Assembly (NCBI GenBank): GCA_021778125.1
Contig: JAJYCT010000016.1
Span: 1 to 34,014 of the forward strand
Origin: Myxococcales bacterium
Lineage (GTDB): Bacteria > Myxococcota_A > Polyangia > Polyangiales > Polyangiaceae
DNA: 34,014 nucleotides
Direction of reading: 5' to 3'
The notes under the pieces are model-generated. The model did not search any database, was not told where the DNA came from, and saw nothing but the letters and a program-made list of their open reading frames with translations. Position 1 is the stretch's first letter. Every line of letters begins with the position of its first letter. The position numbers and the translations under genes are program-made. Below, piece after piece: positions 15,712-26,243 of the stretch.

Positions 15712-17217
15712 TCAGGCAGCGACCGCGCCGGACGTGATGGACGCCGGGGGTGGCGGCGGCGCCTCCTCGTCCTTGATCAGCTTGCGCAAGAACGGGACCA
15801 GCACGACCAGCGCCACGCCGACGATGAGGCTGCCGGACCCGAGCTCGGCGAACAGGCGCGCATAGACGTGGTTGGTCGTCGCCGGCGTGCCCTCGCTCGG
15901 CTCGGGGATCATGCCCGAGAAGTCTCCGGCGAAGAGCGACGCGAGGCCGGTGACGAGCATCCACGAGCCCATCATGATGCCCTGGTAGCGGCGCGGCGCG
16001 AGCTTGCCGATCATCGCGTAGCCGATGGGCGAGATGAGCAGCTCGCCGACGCTCTGGAAGACGTAGCTCGCGAAGAGCCAGGCGAAGGCAACCATCCCGC
16101 TCGGGCCGGCGAGGGCGATGCCGGCCGGGAGCGCGAGGAAGCCCAGGCCCATCAGCAGCAGCGCGGCGGCGAACTGCCTGGGGATGTCGATGTTCCAGCC
16201 GCGCGTGCGCAGGCGGACGAACAGCGCGGACATCAGCGGTCCGCCCACCACGATGACCACGGTGTTGATGTTCTGGATCCACTGCGGTGCGATCTCGAGG
16301 CCCCCCACCTTGCGGTCGACGTTGTTGACCGCGAAGAGCTGCAGTCCGCTCGGCGCCATCTGGTAGAGCGCCCAGAACACGAGAGAGCCGAGCGCCAGGA
16401 TCAGGAAGGCCCACATGTTGTTGCGCTCGCGCGCGTCGCCGTGCCGCAGCGTGAGCCACGCGAGCGCGAGCCCGACGAACGCGCAGATCACCTTCACGAG
16501 CGTCTCGGTGCCGTCGGGGTACTGGAGCAGGATCCACACGACGGGCACCAGGCCCACCAGGATGCCGACCCCCGCCGCGAAGCGCCCCCGGAGCTTGCGC
16601 CGGTCGGTCTGCTCCACGAGCGGCGTGTCCCGGTCGGCCAGCGTCTTCCAGTACGCGGCGGCGATGAAGATCGACACGAGGTTGCCGATCGTCGCGAAGA
16701 GAAAGAGGCTCGGGTAGCTCTCGGTCAGCTGGTAGTGCCCGGCGGCCGTGAAGCCGACGAAGAACCCCACGTTCATGCCCGCGTAGTTCCAGAGAAAGGC
16801 GCCCTCCCTGCGAAGGTCGTCCGGCTTGAAACGCTGCGTCAGCATCATGTTGATGCAGGTGACGTTGAGGCCACTGCCGGTCAGAAACAGCGCGAGGCCC
16901 CAGTAGAGCAGGGGGGCCGAGCCGCCGGCGATGGCCGCGCAGCCGACCACCTGCAGCGCCATGCCGCCCACGAAAAGGTTGCGGTTGCTGAGGAAGCGGC
17001 CGCCCAGGTAGCCGCCGAACAGGTGCAGCCCGTAGTTGAACGCGCCGAAGACGCCCATGATCGCGGTCGCCTTCTTCGCCGGGAAGTGCAGGTGCCGCGT
17101 CGCGTAGAGGACGAGCGTCGAGTACAGGACCGCGAAGCCGAGGGTCGCGAAGATCTGGATGAAGAAGAGCACCCCCGCGCCTTCGGGGACGTTCGCGAGT
17201 CGCTTCTTCAGGGACAA
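15712..17217 (-). CDS. POT-family (proton-dependent oligopeptide) transporter lacking ExxER
   Basis: A 501-residue polytopic protein of the major facilitator superfamily, POT/PTR2 branch. It has 12-14 hydrophobic segments, the early GVFGAFNYGLHLFGGYLGGR block (helices 2-3) and NYAGMNVGFFVG in helix 5. SVGELLISPIGYAMIGKLAP in helix 10 is a POT hallmark. In helix 1, where family members have ExxERFxYYG, this protein reads QIFATLGFAVLY, so both glutamates and the arginine involved in proton coupling are replaced. Substrate and coupling ion are therefore uncertain. The start is taken as TTG at 17217, four bases after GGAGAG; no in-frame ATG lies closer. It follows the phosphorylase gene by 113 bases on the same strand. 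Confidence 0.85.
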   Translation of the reverse strand: MSLKKRLANVPEGAGVLFFIQIFATLGFAVLYSTLVLYATRHLHFPAKKATAIMGVFGAFNYGLHLFGGYLGGRFLSNRNLFVGGMALQVVGCAAIAGGSAPLLYWGLALFLTGSGLNVTCINMMLTQRFKPDDLRREGAFLWNYAGMNVGFFVGFTAAGHYQLTESYPSLFLFATIGNLVSIFIAAAYWKTLADRDTPLVEQTDRRKLRGRFAAGVGILVGLVPVVWILLQYPDGTETLVKVICAFVGLALAWLTLRHGDARERNNMWAFLILALGSLVFWALYQMAPSGLQLFAVNNVDRKVGGLEIAPQWIQNINTVVIVVGGPLMSALFVRLRTRGWNIDIPRQFAAALLLMGLGFLALPAGIALAGPSGMVAFAWLFASYVFQSVGELLISPIGYAMIGKLAPRRYQGIMMGSWMLVTGLASLFAGDFSGMIPEPSEGTPATTNHVYARLFAELGSGSLIVGVALVVLVPFLRKLIKDEEAPPPPPASITSGAVAA

Positions 17218-17305
17218 GGTTCTCTCCGGGGGAGCATCGCGGGGGACCGACGGCGACGCCCCTTCATACCATCCGGCTCCGCCGCAAGGCAGCGCGAGAT
17301 GACGC

Positions 17306-17319
17306 GCGAAGGCCTTCGC
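17306..17319. repeat. Perfect 14-base palindrome between phosphorylase and transporter genes
   Basis: GCGAAGGCCTTCGC reads the same on both strands. It lies 12 bases beyond the phosphorylase stop, in the 113-base gap before the transporter start. It could fold as a five-pair hairpin with a GGCC loop (RNA processing or partial termination) or be a protein site. Nothing else was recognised in the gap apart from the transporter's ribosome-binding site. Confidence 0.3.
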
Positions 17320-17330
17320 CCGGCCACCCG

Positions 17331-19823
17331 TCACCGCGACCACGCCACGAGCGGCAGCTCCAGAGGAACGCCAGCCTCCGCGTGCCGGGGCACGATCCGA
17401 GCCGCGAAGTGCGCCGCAGGGCGCGCGTCGGGCACGTCGGCGACGTAGACGTGGCCATGCGCTCCGACGAGCGGCGTATCCCGGCGCATGAGCGTCGGGC
17501 GTTCGCCCTCCGCGTGGAGCTCGACGGCGATGTCGTCGGGGCTCATGTCGTCCAGGTACACGGTCACGGCGAAGTGGTGCTGGCCGTGGTCGGTGGTCAC
17601 GCGGACGTCGCCGAAGCGCAGCGCACTCCAGTGGGCTCGAACGGCGCGCTCCCACGCCACGATGCGCTCGGCGAGCGCCCCCTTCTCCGCGCTGCGGCGA
17701 GCGAACGCTTCGGCGGCCGGCAGGTAGTAGCCGTTCGTGTAGTCGCGCAGCGTGCGGCTCGCCGAGTAGGCGGACGTCAGCGACGCCATGCTCGCACGCA
17801 CGCGCGCCAGCCATCCCGTCGGCAGCCCGGAGAGATCGCGCTCGTAGAACGCCGGCACCACCTCGCGCTCGAGCCGGCCGTAGAGCTCCGCCGCGTCCCG
17901 GGCGTCGTCTCGGCCGTCGCCCTCGAGCGCCCAGCCCACCTCGGGGCGATACGCCTCCGCCCACCAGCCGTCGAGCGACGAGAGGTTCACCCCGCCATTG
18001 ACGAGCACCTTCATCCCGCTCGTGCCGCACGCCTCCCAGGGCGACCGTGGCGTGTTCAGCCAGAGGTCGACCCCCTGCACGAGGCGCTCGGCGAGCCGCA
18101 GATCGTAGTCCGCGAGGAACACCGCGCCGTGTCGCACGTCCCCCCGTCGCACGAAGCGTATCCACCGCTGGACGAGGCCCTTTCCCTCCTCGTCGCGCGG
18201 ATGCGCCTTGCCGGCGACGACGATCTGCACGGGGCGCCGCCCATCGGTCAGCAGCCGCGCGAAGCGCTCGGCGTCGTGGAGGAGCAGACAGGGCCGCTTG
18301 TACGCGGTGAAGCGCCGCGCCATGCCGATCGTCAACGTGTCCGGATCGAGCACCCGCCGCGCGGCTTCCAGCGCCTCTTCACCCATGCCAGCGGCCGCAA
18401 GCTGCAGCTCGAGCCGGCGGCGGACGAGGTCCACGAGCACGGAGCGCGACTGCGCGCGAAACGCCCAGAGCTCGGCATCCGAGCTCCGGGCGATCGGTCG
18501 CCCCGCCTCGTCCGTCGGCCTTGCCCACGGCGCAGGCCCGCACGCCTTCGACCAGAGCCCGTCGGCGACCGCCGAGCTCCAGCTCGGCACGTGCACGCCG
18601 TTGGTCACGTGGGCGACCGGAACCTGTACCTCGGGCCACCGCGGGAACAGCGGCTGGAAGATGCGGCGACTGACCTCGCCGTGGCGGCGGCTCACCGCGT
18701 TGACCGCGCCGCTGCCGCGCGTCGCGAGCCACGCCATGCTCACGGGCTCGCGATCGTCGCCCGGGCGGGCGCGCCCAAGGTCGAGCAGCTCGCCCGTGGT
18801 GATGTGCAGCTCGTCGCGCGCGTAGGCGCCCAGGTACGCCGCGAAGAGCTCGGACGGGAAGCGGTCGAAGCCCGACTCGACGGGCGTGTGGGTCGTGAAG
18901 ACGTTGCCGGCGCGCGTCGCAGCGAGCGCGGTGGCGAAGGAGCGGCCGGTCTCCTGCGTGAAGTCGCGCGCCCGCTCGAGCGTGACCAGGGCCGCGTGAC
19001 CCTCGTTGAGGTGGCAGACCTCCGGTCGAAGGCCGAGCGCACGCAGCAGGCGCCACCCGCCGATGCCGAGCGCCATCTCCTGGAGCAGCCTCACCTCGTC
19101 GCCGCCCCCGTAGAGCTGCGCCGTGATCCCGCGATCGGCGGGCGTGTTCGACGGGTCGTCGCTGTCGAGCAGATAGAGCGCGACCCTGCCTACACGGGCG
19201 CCCCAGGCGCGGAGCCACGTGGGCGGCCCGGGCCGCGGCACCCGTACGCGCACCCACCGGCCCGTGGCATCGCGCACCGGCGCGACCGGCATCTGGCCGG
19301 CCCGGTTGAAAGGATAGAACTCTCGCTGCCGCCCCTCGGCGTCGATGACCTGACGGAAGTAGCCTTGCTGGTAGAGCAGGCCGACGCCCACGAGCGGCAC
19401 GCCCAGATCGCTCGCGGCCTTGAGGTAGTCGCCCGCGACGTTGCCCAGACCCCCGGAGTAGAGGGCCAGCGCCTCCGAGAGGGCGAACTCGAGGCTGAAG
19501 AAGGCCACGGCACCGAGCCGGGCCGCGGCGTGCTCGCTCTGGAACCAGGTCTTCTCCGCGAGGCTGCTCCTCCGATCCTCGCGCAGCGCCTCGACGAGCG
19601 CGCGGAAGCGGGGCGTGCCCCAGAGCTCCCGGATGCGATCGTGCGACGCCGTCTGGAGGACCAGCCATGCGTTGCCCGTGTCGCGCCAGAGCTCCTGGTC
19701 GATCTCCCTCCAGATCTCCTCCGCCTGCTGGTTCCACGACGAGCGCAGATCGAAGGCCAGGTCGGCGAGAACGTCGAACCCATCGGGCAAGGAAATGTGC
19801 GTGGCCGGCTCGGGCAGCTTCAT
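17331..19823 (-). CDS. glgP: Alpha-glucan (glycogen) phosphorylase
   Basis: An 830-residue enzyme of the alpha-glucan phosphorylase subfamily with an N-terminal DUF3417-type segment (LADLAFDLRSSWNQQAEEIW, about residues 18-37). Further on are FSLEFALSEALALYSGGLG, CHLNEGHAAL, HVTNGVH, MARRFTAYKRP and GTSGMKVLVNGG. The lysine of the last motif, at about 605, is the pyridoxal-phosphate anchor. It splits alpha-1,4-glucans such as glycogen with phosphate, releasing glucose-1-phosphate in the cytoplasm. About 830 residues is normal for this short, non-mammalian type. Its ATG overlaps the stop of atpQ (ATGA), so it is the last translationally coupled gene of the N-ATPase operon. That is an unexpected partner, since no other glycogen gene is nearby. 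Confidence 0.93.
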   Translation of the reverse strand: MKLPEPATHISLPDGFDVLADLAFDLRSSWNQQAEEIWREIDQELWRDTGNAWLVLQTASHDRIRELWGTPRFRALVEALREDRRSSLAEKTWFQSEHAAARLGAVAFFSLEFALSEALALYSGGLGNVAGDYLKAASDLGVPLVGVGLLYQQGYFRQVIDAEGRQREFYPFNRAGQMPVAPVRDATGRWVRVRVPRPGPPTWLRAWGARVGRVALYLLDSDDPSNTPADRGITAQLYGGGDEVRLLQEMALGIGGWRLLRALGLRPEVCHLNEGHAALVTLERARDFTQETGRSFATALAATRAGNVFTTHTPVESGFDRFPSELFAAYLGAYARDELHITTGELLDLGRARPGDDREPVSMAWLATRGSGAVNAVSRRHGEVSRRIFQPLFPRWPEVQVPVAHVTNGVHVPSWSSAVADGLWSKACGPAPWARPTDEAGRPIARSSDAELWAFRAQSRSVLVDLVRRRLELQLAAAGMGEEALEAARRVLDPDTLTIGMARRFTAYKRPCLLLHDAERFARLLTDGRRPVQIVVAGKAHPRDEEGKGLVQRWIRFVRRGDVRHGAVFLADYDLRLAERLVQGVDLWLNTPRSPWEACGTSGMKVLVNGGVNLSSLDGWWAEAYRPEVGWALEGDGRDDARDAAELYGRLEREVVPAFYERDLSGLPTGWLARVRASMASLTSAYSASRTLRDYTNGYYLPAAEAFARRSAEKGALAERIVAWERAVRAHWSALRFGDVRVTTDHGQHHFAVTVYLDDMSPDDIAVELHAEGERPTLMRRDTPLVGAHGHVYVADVPDARPAAHFAARIVPRHAEAGVPLELPLVAWSR

Positions 19824-20142
19824 CGGGAACCTCGCTCGCCGGGCCGCGCGTCCGGGTCGTGTTGCCGCGCGACGTGCCTCCAGGCTCCGTAGCAGCCGAG
19901 CACGAGCCCGGACAGTCCGAGCCCCGCCCCGAGGACGATGCCCGTGCCGTATCGGCCGTCCAGCCAGTGCCCCAGCGCGAACCCCGCGACGGCGGGGATC
20001 ACGATCGTCCACCCGATGCCGGCGACGGTCACGGCCAGCATGAACGTGCGCGCGCCCTCGGCTCGCCAGCGCCGCCGGCGCTCGTCGAAGCGCGCGACGC
20101 TGTCGCGCATCCGGTCGCCCTCGGGAGCGGCCTGCCGCGGGC

Positions 20143-20155
<13 letters not shown>
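19820..20155 (-). CDS. atpQ: N-ATPase accessory membrane protein AtpQ (AtpI-like)
   Basis: An 111-residue protein with a charged N-terminus (ARFDERRRRWRAEGAR) and two membrane helices: FMLAVTVAGIGWTIVIPAV, then TGIVLGAGLGLSGLVLGCYG. The link between them contains GHWLDGRYGTG. This is the pattern of AtpQ, the AtpI-like protein of N-type ATPases, thought to help c-ring assembly or bind Mg2+. The ATG at 20155 has GGAGAGG about 11 bases upstream and overlaps atpC by 13 bases. A GTG at 20146 forming GTGA with the atpC stop is an alternative start, giving 108 residues. In the usual N-ATPase operon atpR follows atpQ; here glgP does. Confidence 0.82.
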
Positions 20156-22808
<2,653 letters not shown>

Positions 22809-22822
<14 letters not shown>

Positions 22823-24350
22823 GGTCGGGCTCCTCCCTGGCGGTGGCCTGCGCCGTCTCACGGACGATGGCCACCAGGGTCTCGCGCTCCGTAGCGTCCG
22901 GAGCCTCGCCCTCGTCGAGGCGCCTCAACAGGGGAGCGCAGCGGCTCTGGAGCTCCGCCCGCAGGCCCCGGCGCACCGACGCGACGGCCTCCACGGGCAC
23001 GGCGTCGAGCGCGCCCCCCAGGAGCCCCGCCAGCAGCGCGACCTGCTCGCCCTGCGACAGCGGAGCGAGCGTGGGCTGTACGAGGGCCGCCCGCACGCGA
23101 CGGCCGCGCTCGAGGGTGCGCCTCGTCGTCTCGTCGCCCCCACCCTCGATGCGCGTGAAGAGCTCGAGCTCCAGGAACTGCGCGTAGTCGAGGCGCAGCG
23201 CCTCGGCGACCGAGCGCATCGCGGGCGACTGGGTGCGGCCCCCCACGCGCGAGACGCTCCGGCCGACGTCGATCGCCGGGCGTACTCCCTCGTTGAACAG
23301 GCGCGGCTCGAGGAAGATCTGGCCGTCGGTGATCGAGATGAGGTTGGTGGGGATGTATGCGCTGAGGTTGCCGGCCCGCGTCTCGGCGATCGGTAGCACC
23401 GTCAGCGACCCGCCCCCCAGCTCCGGGACGAAGCGCACCGCGCGTTCGAGAAGGCGCGCGTGCAGGTAGAACACGTCGCCAGGGTAGGCCTCGCGCCCCG
23501 GCGGCTCCCGCAGGAGCAGCGCGATCTGCCGGTGCACCTGCGCGTGCTTGGTGAGATCGTCGAGCACGAGCAGCGCATGACCGCCGCGCTCGGCGAAGTA
23601 TTCGGCCATCGTGCACGCCGCGTACGGCGCGAGCCACTGCAGACCCGGCGCGGAGTCCCCCGACGCGACCACGCAGATCGAGCGCTCCTTGCGGCCGAGG
23701 GTGTGGATGGCCTCGATCGACGCGGCGACCGAGGACGAGCGTCGCCCGATCGCGGCATACACGCAGACGACGTCGGTCGACCGCTGGCGGATGATCGTGT
23801 CGACCGCGATGTCGGTCTTGCCCGTCGAGTGATCTCCGATGATGAGCTCGCGCTGCCCTCGCCCCAGAGGGAGCATCGCGTCGACGGTGGTGAGCCCGGT
23901 GAACAGCGGCTCGGCGACGGGCGCGCGATCGACGATCGCGGGCGCCGGCTTCTCGACGGGCGCCCAGTCGCTCGCGCGCGGTGGTGCGCCTCCGTCGAGG
24001 GCCTCGCCCAGGGGATCGAGGACGCGCCCCAGGAGCGCGTCGCCGACGGGGACCCGCGCCACCGCGCCCGTGCCACGAACGACCGAGCCCGCCCGGATGC
24101 CCGCCTGCGGACCGAGCAGGATGCAGCCGATCGAGGCCTCGTCGAGCAGCACCGCGATGCCGCGGATGCCGTTGGCGAAGACGACGATCTCGTTCAGGCG
24201 CGTGTCGGGGAGCCCCTCGACCGTGGCGATCTCGTCCGCGATCCGGGCGACGCGCCCCCGGGCTTCGTGGGTGGGCCCGAGCTCGGCGCTCCGGACGCGA
24301 GCCGCGGCCTCGTCGAACCAACCTCCGAGCGCCTCAGGCAGCGGTTGCAT
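22809..24350 (-). CDS. atpA: N-ATPase alpha subunit
   Basis: A 513-residue F1 alpha subunit. It has the beta-barrel (GRVARIADEIATVEGLPD), a nucleotide-binding domain and a helical C-terminal domain. The P-loop reads GDHSTGKT at about residue 171, instead of the usual GDRQTGKT. Lys and Thr are kept, but the Arg and Gln are replaced. The arginine finger in SVSRVGG and the AYIPTNLISITDGQIFLEPRL-type region are intact. The subunit binds non-catalytic nucleotide and completes the beta active site. It overlaps atpF by 17 bases and atpG by 14. A second, housekeeping atpA should exist elsewhere in the genome, as N-ATPases are usually extra copies. Confidence 0.94.
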
Positions 24351-25083
24351 GGCTCCCGAGCTCCGCGCGTATACTCTCGAGGACCGCGCGCCAGTGCGAC
24401 CGCCACACGCCCGTCGGCAGGCGCAGCTCCACGCCGGCGATGAGCGACGCGTCGAGGCCGTACGACGTGCGAGCGGGCCCCCCGGCGAGCGCCGACGACC
24501 ACTGTTCGAGCCGGGCGCGGGTGGCGGGCTCCAGCGGACGCGCCGAGACGACCTCGAGGCCGCCCGCGGCGATCTGCCGCGCAAGCGCCGCCCGGCGGGC
24601 TCCGTCCAGCGCGTCGATGCTCGCGGTCGCGCGCCAGAGGAAGGCCGCGTCGGAGTCGGGGAGCACGTCGCGCAGCAAGCGCTCCGCGATGGACGCCGCG
24701 AGGTCCGCTGCCCGCACCTCGAGCGCACGCAGCGCCTCCACGCGCTCGCGGTCCACGTCCCCTCGGGCGCGCTCGGCCTCGGCCCGCGCGAGGCGCGTGG
24801 CGTCCTCGCGAATGCGCCGTGCCTCCTGCTCGGCGGCGGCCAGCGCCTGCTCGCGCGCCCGCGCGGCCTCCCCGGCCAGCCCCGCCGACTTGGCGCGGTA
24901 CTCCTCCTCCGCCCGCTCGGCTGCGGCCTTCTCCTCTGCCGCCGCGCGCATCGAGGCGGCGATCGCCTCCTGACGCTTGCTCAGGACGGCCCGCACGGGC
25001 TTGAAGAGAAATCGCTGCAGCAGCCAGGCGAGGACCAGGAAGTTGAGCGCTTGAAGCGCGACGTTCCAGGCGGAGACGTGCAT
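24334..25083 (-). CDS. atpF: N-ATPase b subunit, long form with delta-like C-terminus
   Basis: A 249-residue stator subunit. One N-terminal membrane helix (VALQALNFLVLAWLLQRFLF) is followed by KPVRAVLSKRQEAI and then about 110 residues of Ala/Glu/Arg-rich coiled coil. The last 110 residues (from about 140, LDGARRAALARQI, then LEPATRARLEQW and GLDASLIAGVELRL) resemble the C-terminal part of delta. N-ATPase operons have no separate delta gene, and an extended b subunit takes over. Length and content fit that. It starts two bases after the atpE stop and overlaps atpA by 17 bases. Confidence 0.88.
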   Translation of the reverse strand: MHVSAWNVALQALNFLVLAWLLQRFLFKPVRAVLSKRQEAIAASMRAAAEEKAAAERAEEEYRAKSAGLAGEAARAREQALAAAEQEARRIREDATRLARAEAERARGDVDRERVEALRALEVRAADLAASIAERLLRDVLPDSDAAFLWRATASIDALDGARRAALARQIAAGGLEVVSARPLEPATRARLEQWSSALAGGPARTSYGLDASLIAGVELRLPTGVWRSHWRAVLESIRAELGSHATAA

Positions 25084-25085
25084 GG

Positions 25086-25328
25086 CTAGTGCACGAACGG
25101 GTTGGCGAACAGAAGGACCAGCGCGATGACCAGGCAGTAGATGGCGATCGCCTCGATCATGGCCAGTCCGACGAAGAGCGTGCGCGAGATCGTCCCCCCG
25201 GCCTCGGGCTGACGCGCGACGGCATCCATCGCGGACGCGATCGCCCGCCCTTCGGCGAAGGCCGGGCCGATCGCGCCGAAGCACACGGCCACCACCGCAC
25301 CCACGATGCTCCATTCCTGAACGGTCAT
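25086..25328 (-). CDS. atpE: N-ATPase c subunit (rotor ring proteolipid)
   Basis: An 80-residue two-helix hairpin. Helix 1 has Glu26 in GPAFAEGRA, the loop is RQPEAG, and helix 2 has the essential carboxylate Glu59 in [11 protein letters not shown]; the chain ends FANPFVH. By alignment with the Na+-binding c subunit of Ilyobacter tartaricus (Q32, E65, S66, T67, Y70) the corresponding residues here are E26, E59, A60, I61 and Y64. The hydroxyl ligands for Na+ are lost while two carboxylates are kept, so a proton-binding ring seems more likely than a sodium ring (inference). The ATG overlaps the atpB stop (ATGA). Confidence 0.95.
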   Translation of the reverse strand: MTVQEWSIVGAVVAVCFGAIGPAFAEGRAIASAMDAVARQPEAGGTISRTLFVGLAMIEAIAIYCLVIALVLLFANPFVH

Positions 25329-26011
25329 TTGACGCTCTCCCGTGGCGACGCGCCCTCCGCCTCGACCGCCGCGCCGACGTAGACGGTGGCCAGCATCGCG
25401 AAGATGTAGGCCTGGACGAGCCCGACGAAGAGCCCGAAGGCCATGATCGGGATCGGTACGAGCAGGCCCGCGAGCGAGACGATGATCGCGAGCACGAGCC
25501 CGTGGCTCATGACGTTTCCGAGCAGGCGCATCATCAGGGCGAAGGTGCGCGTGAGCTCGGACAGCACGTGGATCGGCGCGAGCAGAGGGCTCGGCTGCAC
25601 GAAGTGCCTCATGTAGCCGCGCAGGCCGTTGGCGCGGACGCCGTAGAAGAAGACCGAGAAGAAGACGAGCAGCGCGAGCGCCATGGTCGTCTCGAGCCGC
25701 GCCGTCGGCGAGTGGAGCAGCGGCACGACCTCGATGCTGTTGGCGACGAGCAGGTAGAGAAACAGCGTGCCCACGAGCGGCGTGTACGGGCTGGGGTCGC
25801 GCTGCATGACGTCGCGGATCTCGCCGTCGATGGTCGAGACGACGAGCTCGAGCGCCGACTGGGCGCGACCGGGAGCGACCGAGAGGCGGCGGGTGAGCAA
25901 GAAGCTCGCGAGACCGAGCGCAGCCGTGATGGCGAAGCTCGTGAGCACGGAGCCCGCGACCGGAACCGCTCCGATCGTGAAGAGCGGAGACTCGGCGAGC
26001 GGCGAGCTCAC
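25325..26011 (-). CDS. atpB: N-ATPase a subunit
   Basis: A 228-residue membrane stator subunit with five or six helices. N-type features are the N-terminal [19 protein letters not shown] and the motif [17 protein letters not shown]. The essential arginine is in the [19 protein letters not shown] block near residue 150. Subunit a forms the two half-channels beside the c-ring. The start is a GTG at 26011, five bases after GGAGG; the same GGAGGCGCGC block precedes the proposed truC start. The GTG overlaps the stop of an upstream frame that may be what is left of atpR. This is the first well-supported N-ATPase subunit gene of the operon. Confidence 0.93.
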   Translation of the reverse strand: MSSPLAESPLFTIGAVPVAGSVLTSFAITAALGLASFLLTRRLSVAPGRAQSALELVVSTIDGEIRDVMQRDPSPYTPLVGTLFLYLLVANSIEVVPLLHSPTARLETTMALALLVFFSVFFYGVRANGLRGYMRHFVQPSPLLAPIHVLSELTRTFALMMRLLGNVMSHGLVLAIIVSLAGLLVPIPIMAFGLFVGLVQAYIFAMLATVYVGAAVEAEGASPRESVK

Positions 26012-26181
26012 GCGCGCCTCCAGGCGCCCGCGGAGGCGAGCGCGACGCGGGTGGCGGCGAGGACGACGGCCATCTCGAGGGACGCTCGCAAACCTCGCGC
26101 CCGCCCTGGCAGAGCGCATCGCGCGAGGCGCGCGCCCACGGCGAGCGGTCCGGTACGCAGGCCTTGCGTGGGGGCGCACAC
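26008..26181 (-). pseudogene. atpR: Possible truncated atpR remnant before atpB
   Basis: A frame that ends in TGA overlapping the atpB GTG encodes a C-terminal segment [26 protein letters not shown]. It resembles the last helix and basic end of AtpR (pattern LLxxLxGFxxARxxVxR), and AtpR is expected exactly here. The preceding helix is weak ([10 protein letters not shown]), and the first AtpR helix (pattern FFGGLWxTVR) is absent in all three frames of the 232-base gap. An intact atpR is therefore not present. This may be a decayed or shortened copy, or chance similarity. The rest of the gap (26182-26243) holds nothing recognisable. Confidence 0.28.
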
Positions 26182-26243
26182 GGTCGAGGGGCGCGCCACC
26201 TCATCTATGTCACCACGGCCGGTGGCCTGGCTCGGGCTCGTGG

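Noticed and set aside
17382-19892. Long plus-strand frame opposite glycogen phosphorylase
   Set aside because: Antisense shadow; the minus strand has all phosphorylase motifs including the pyridoxal-phosphate lysine.
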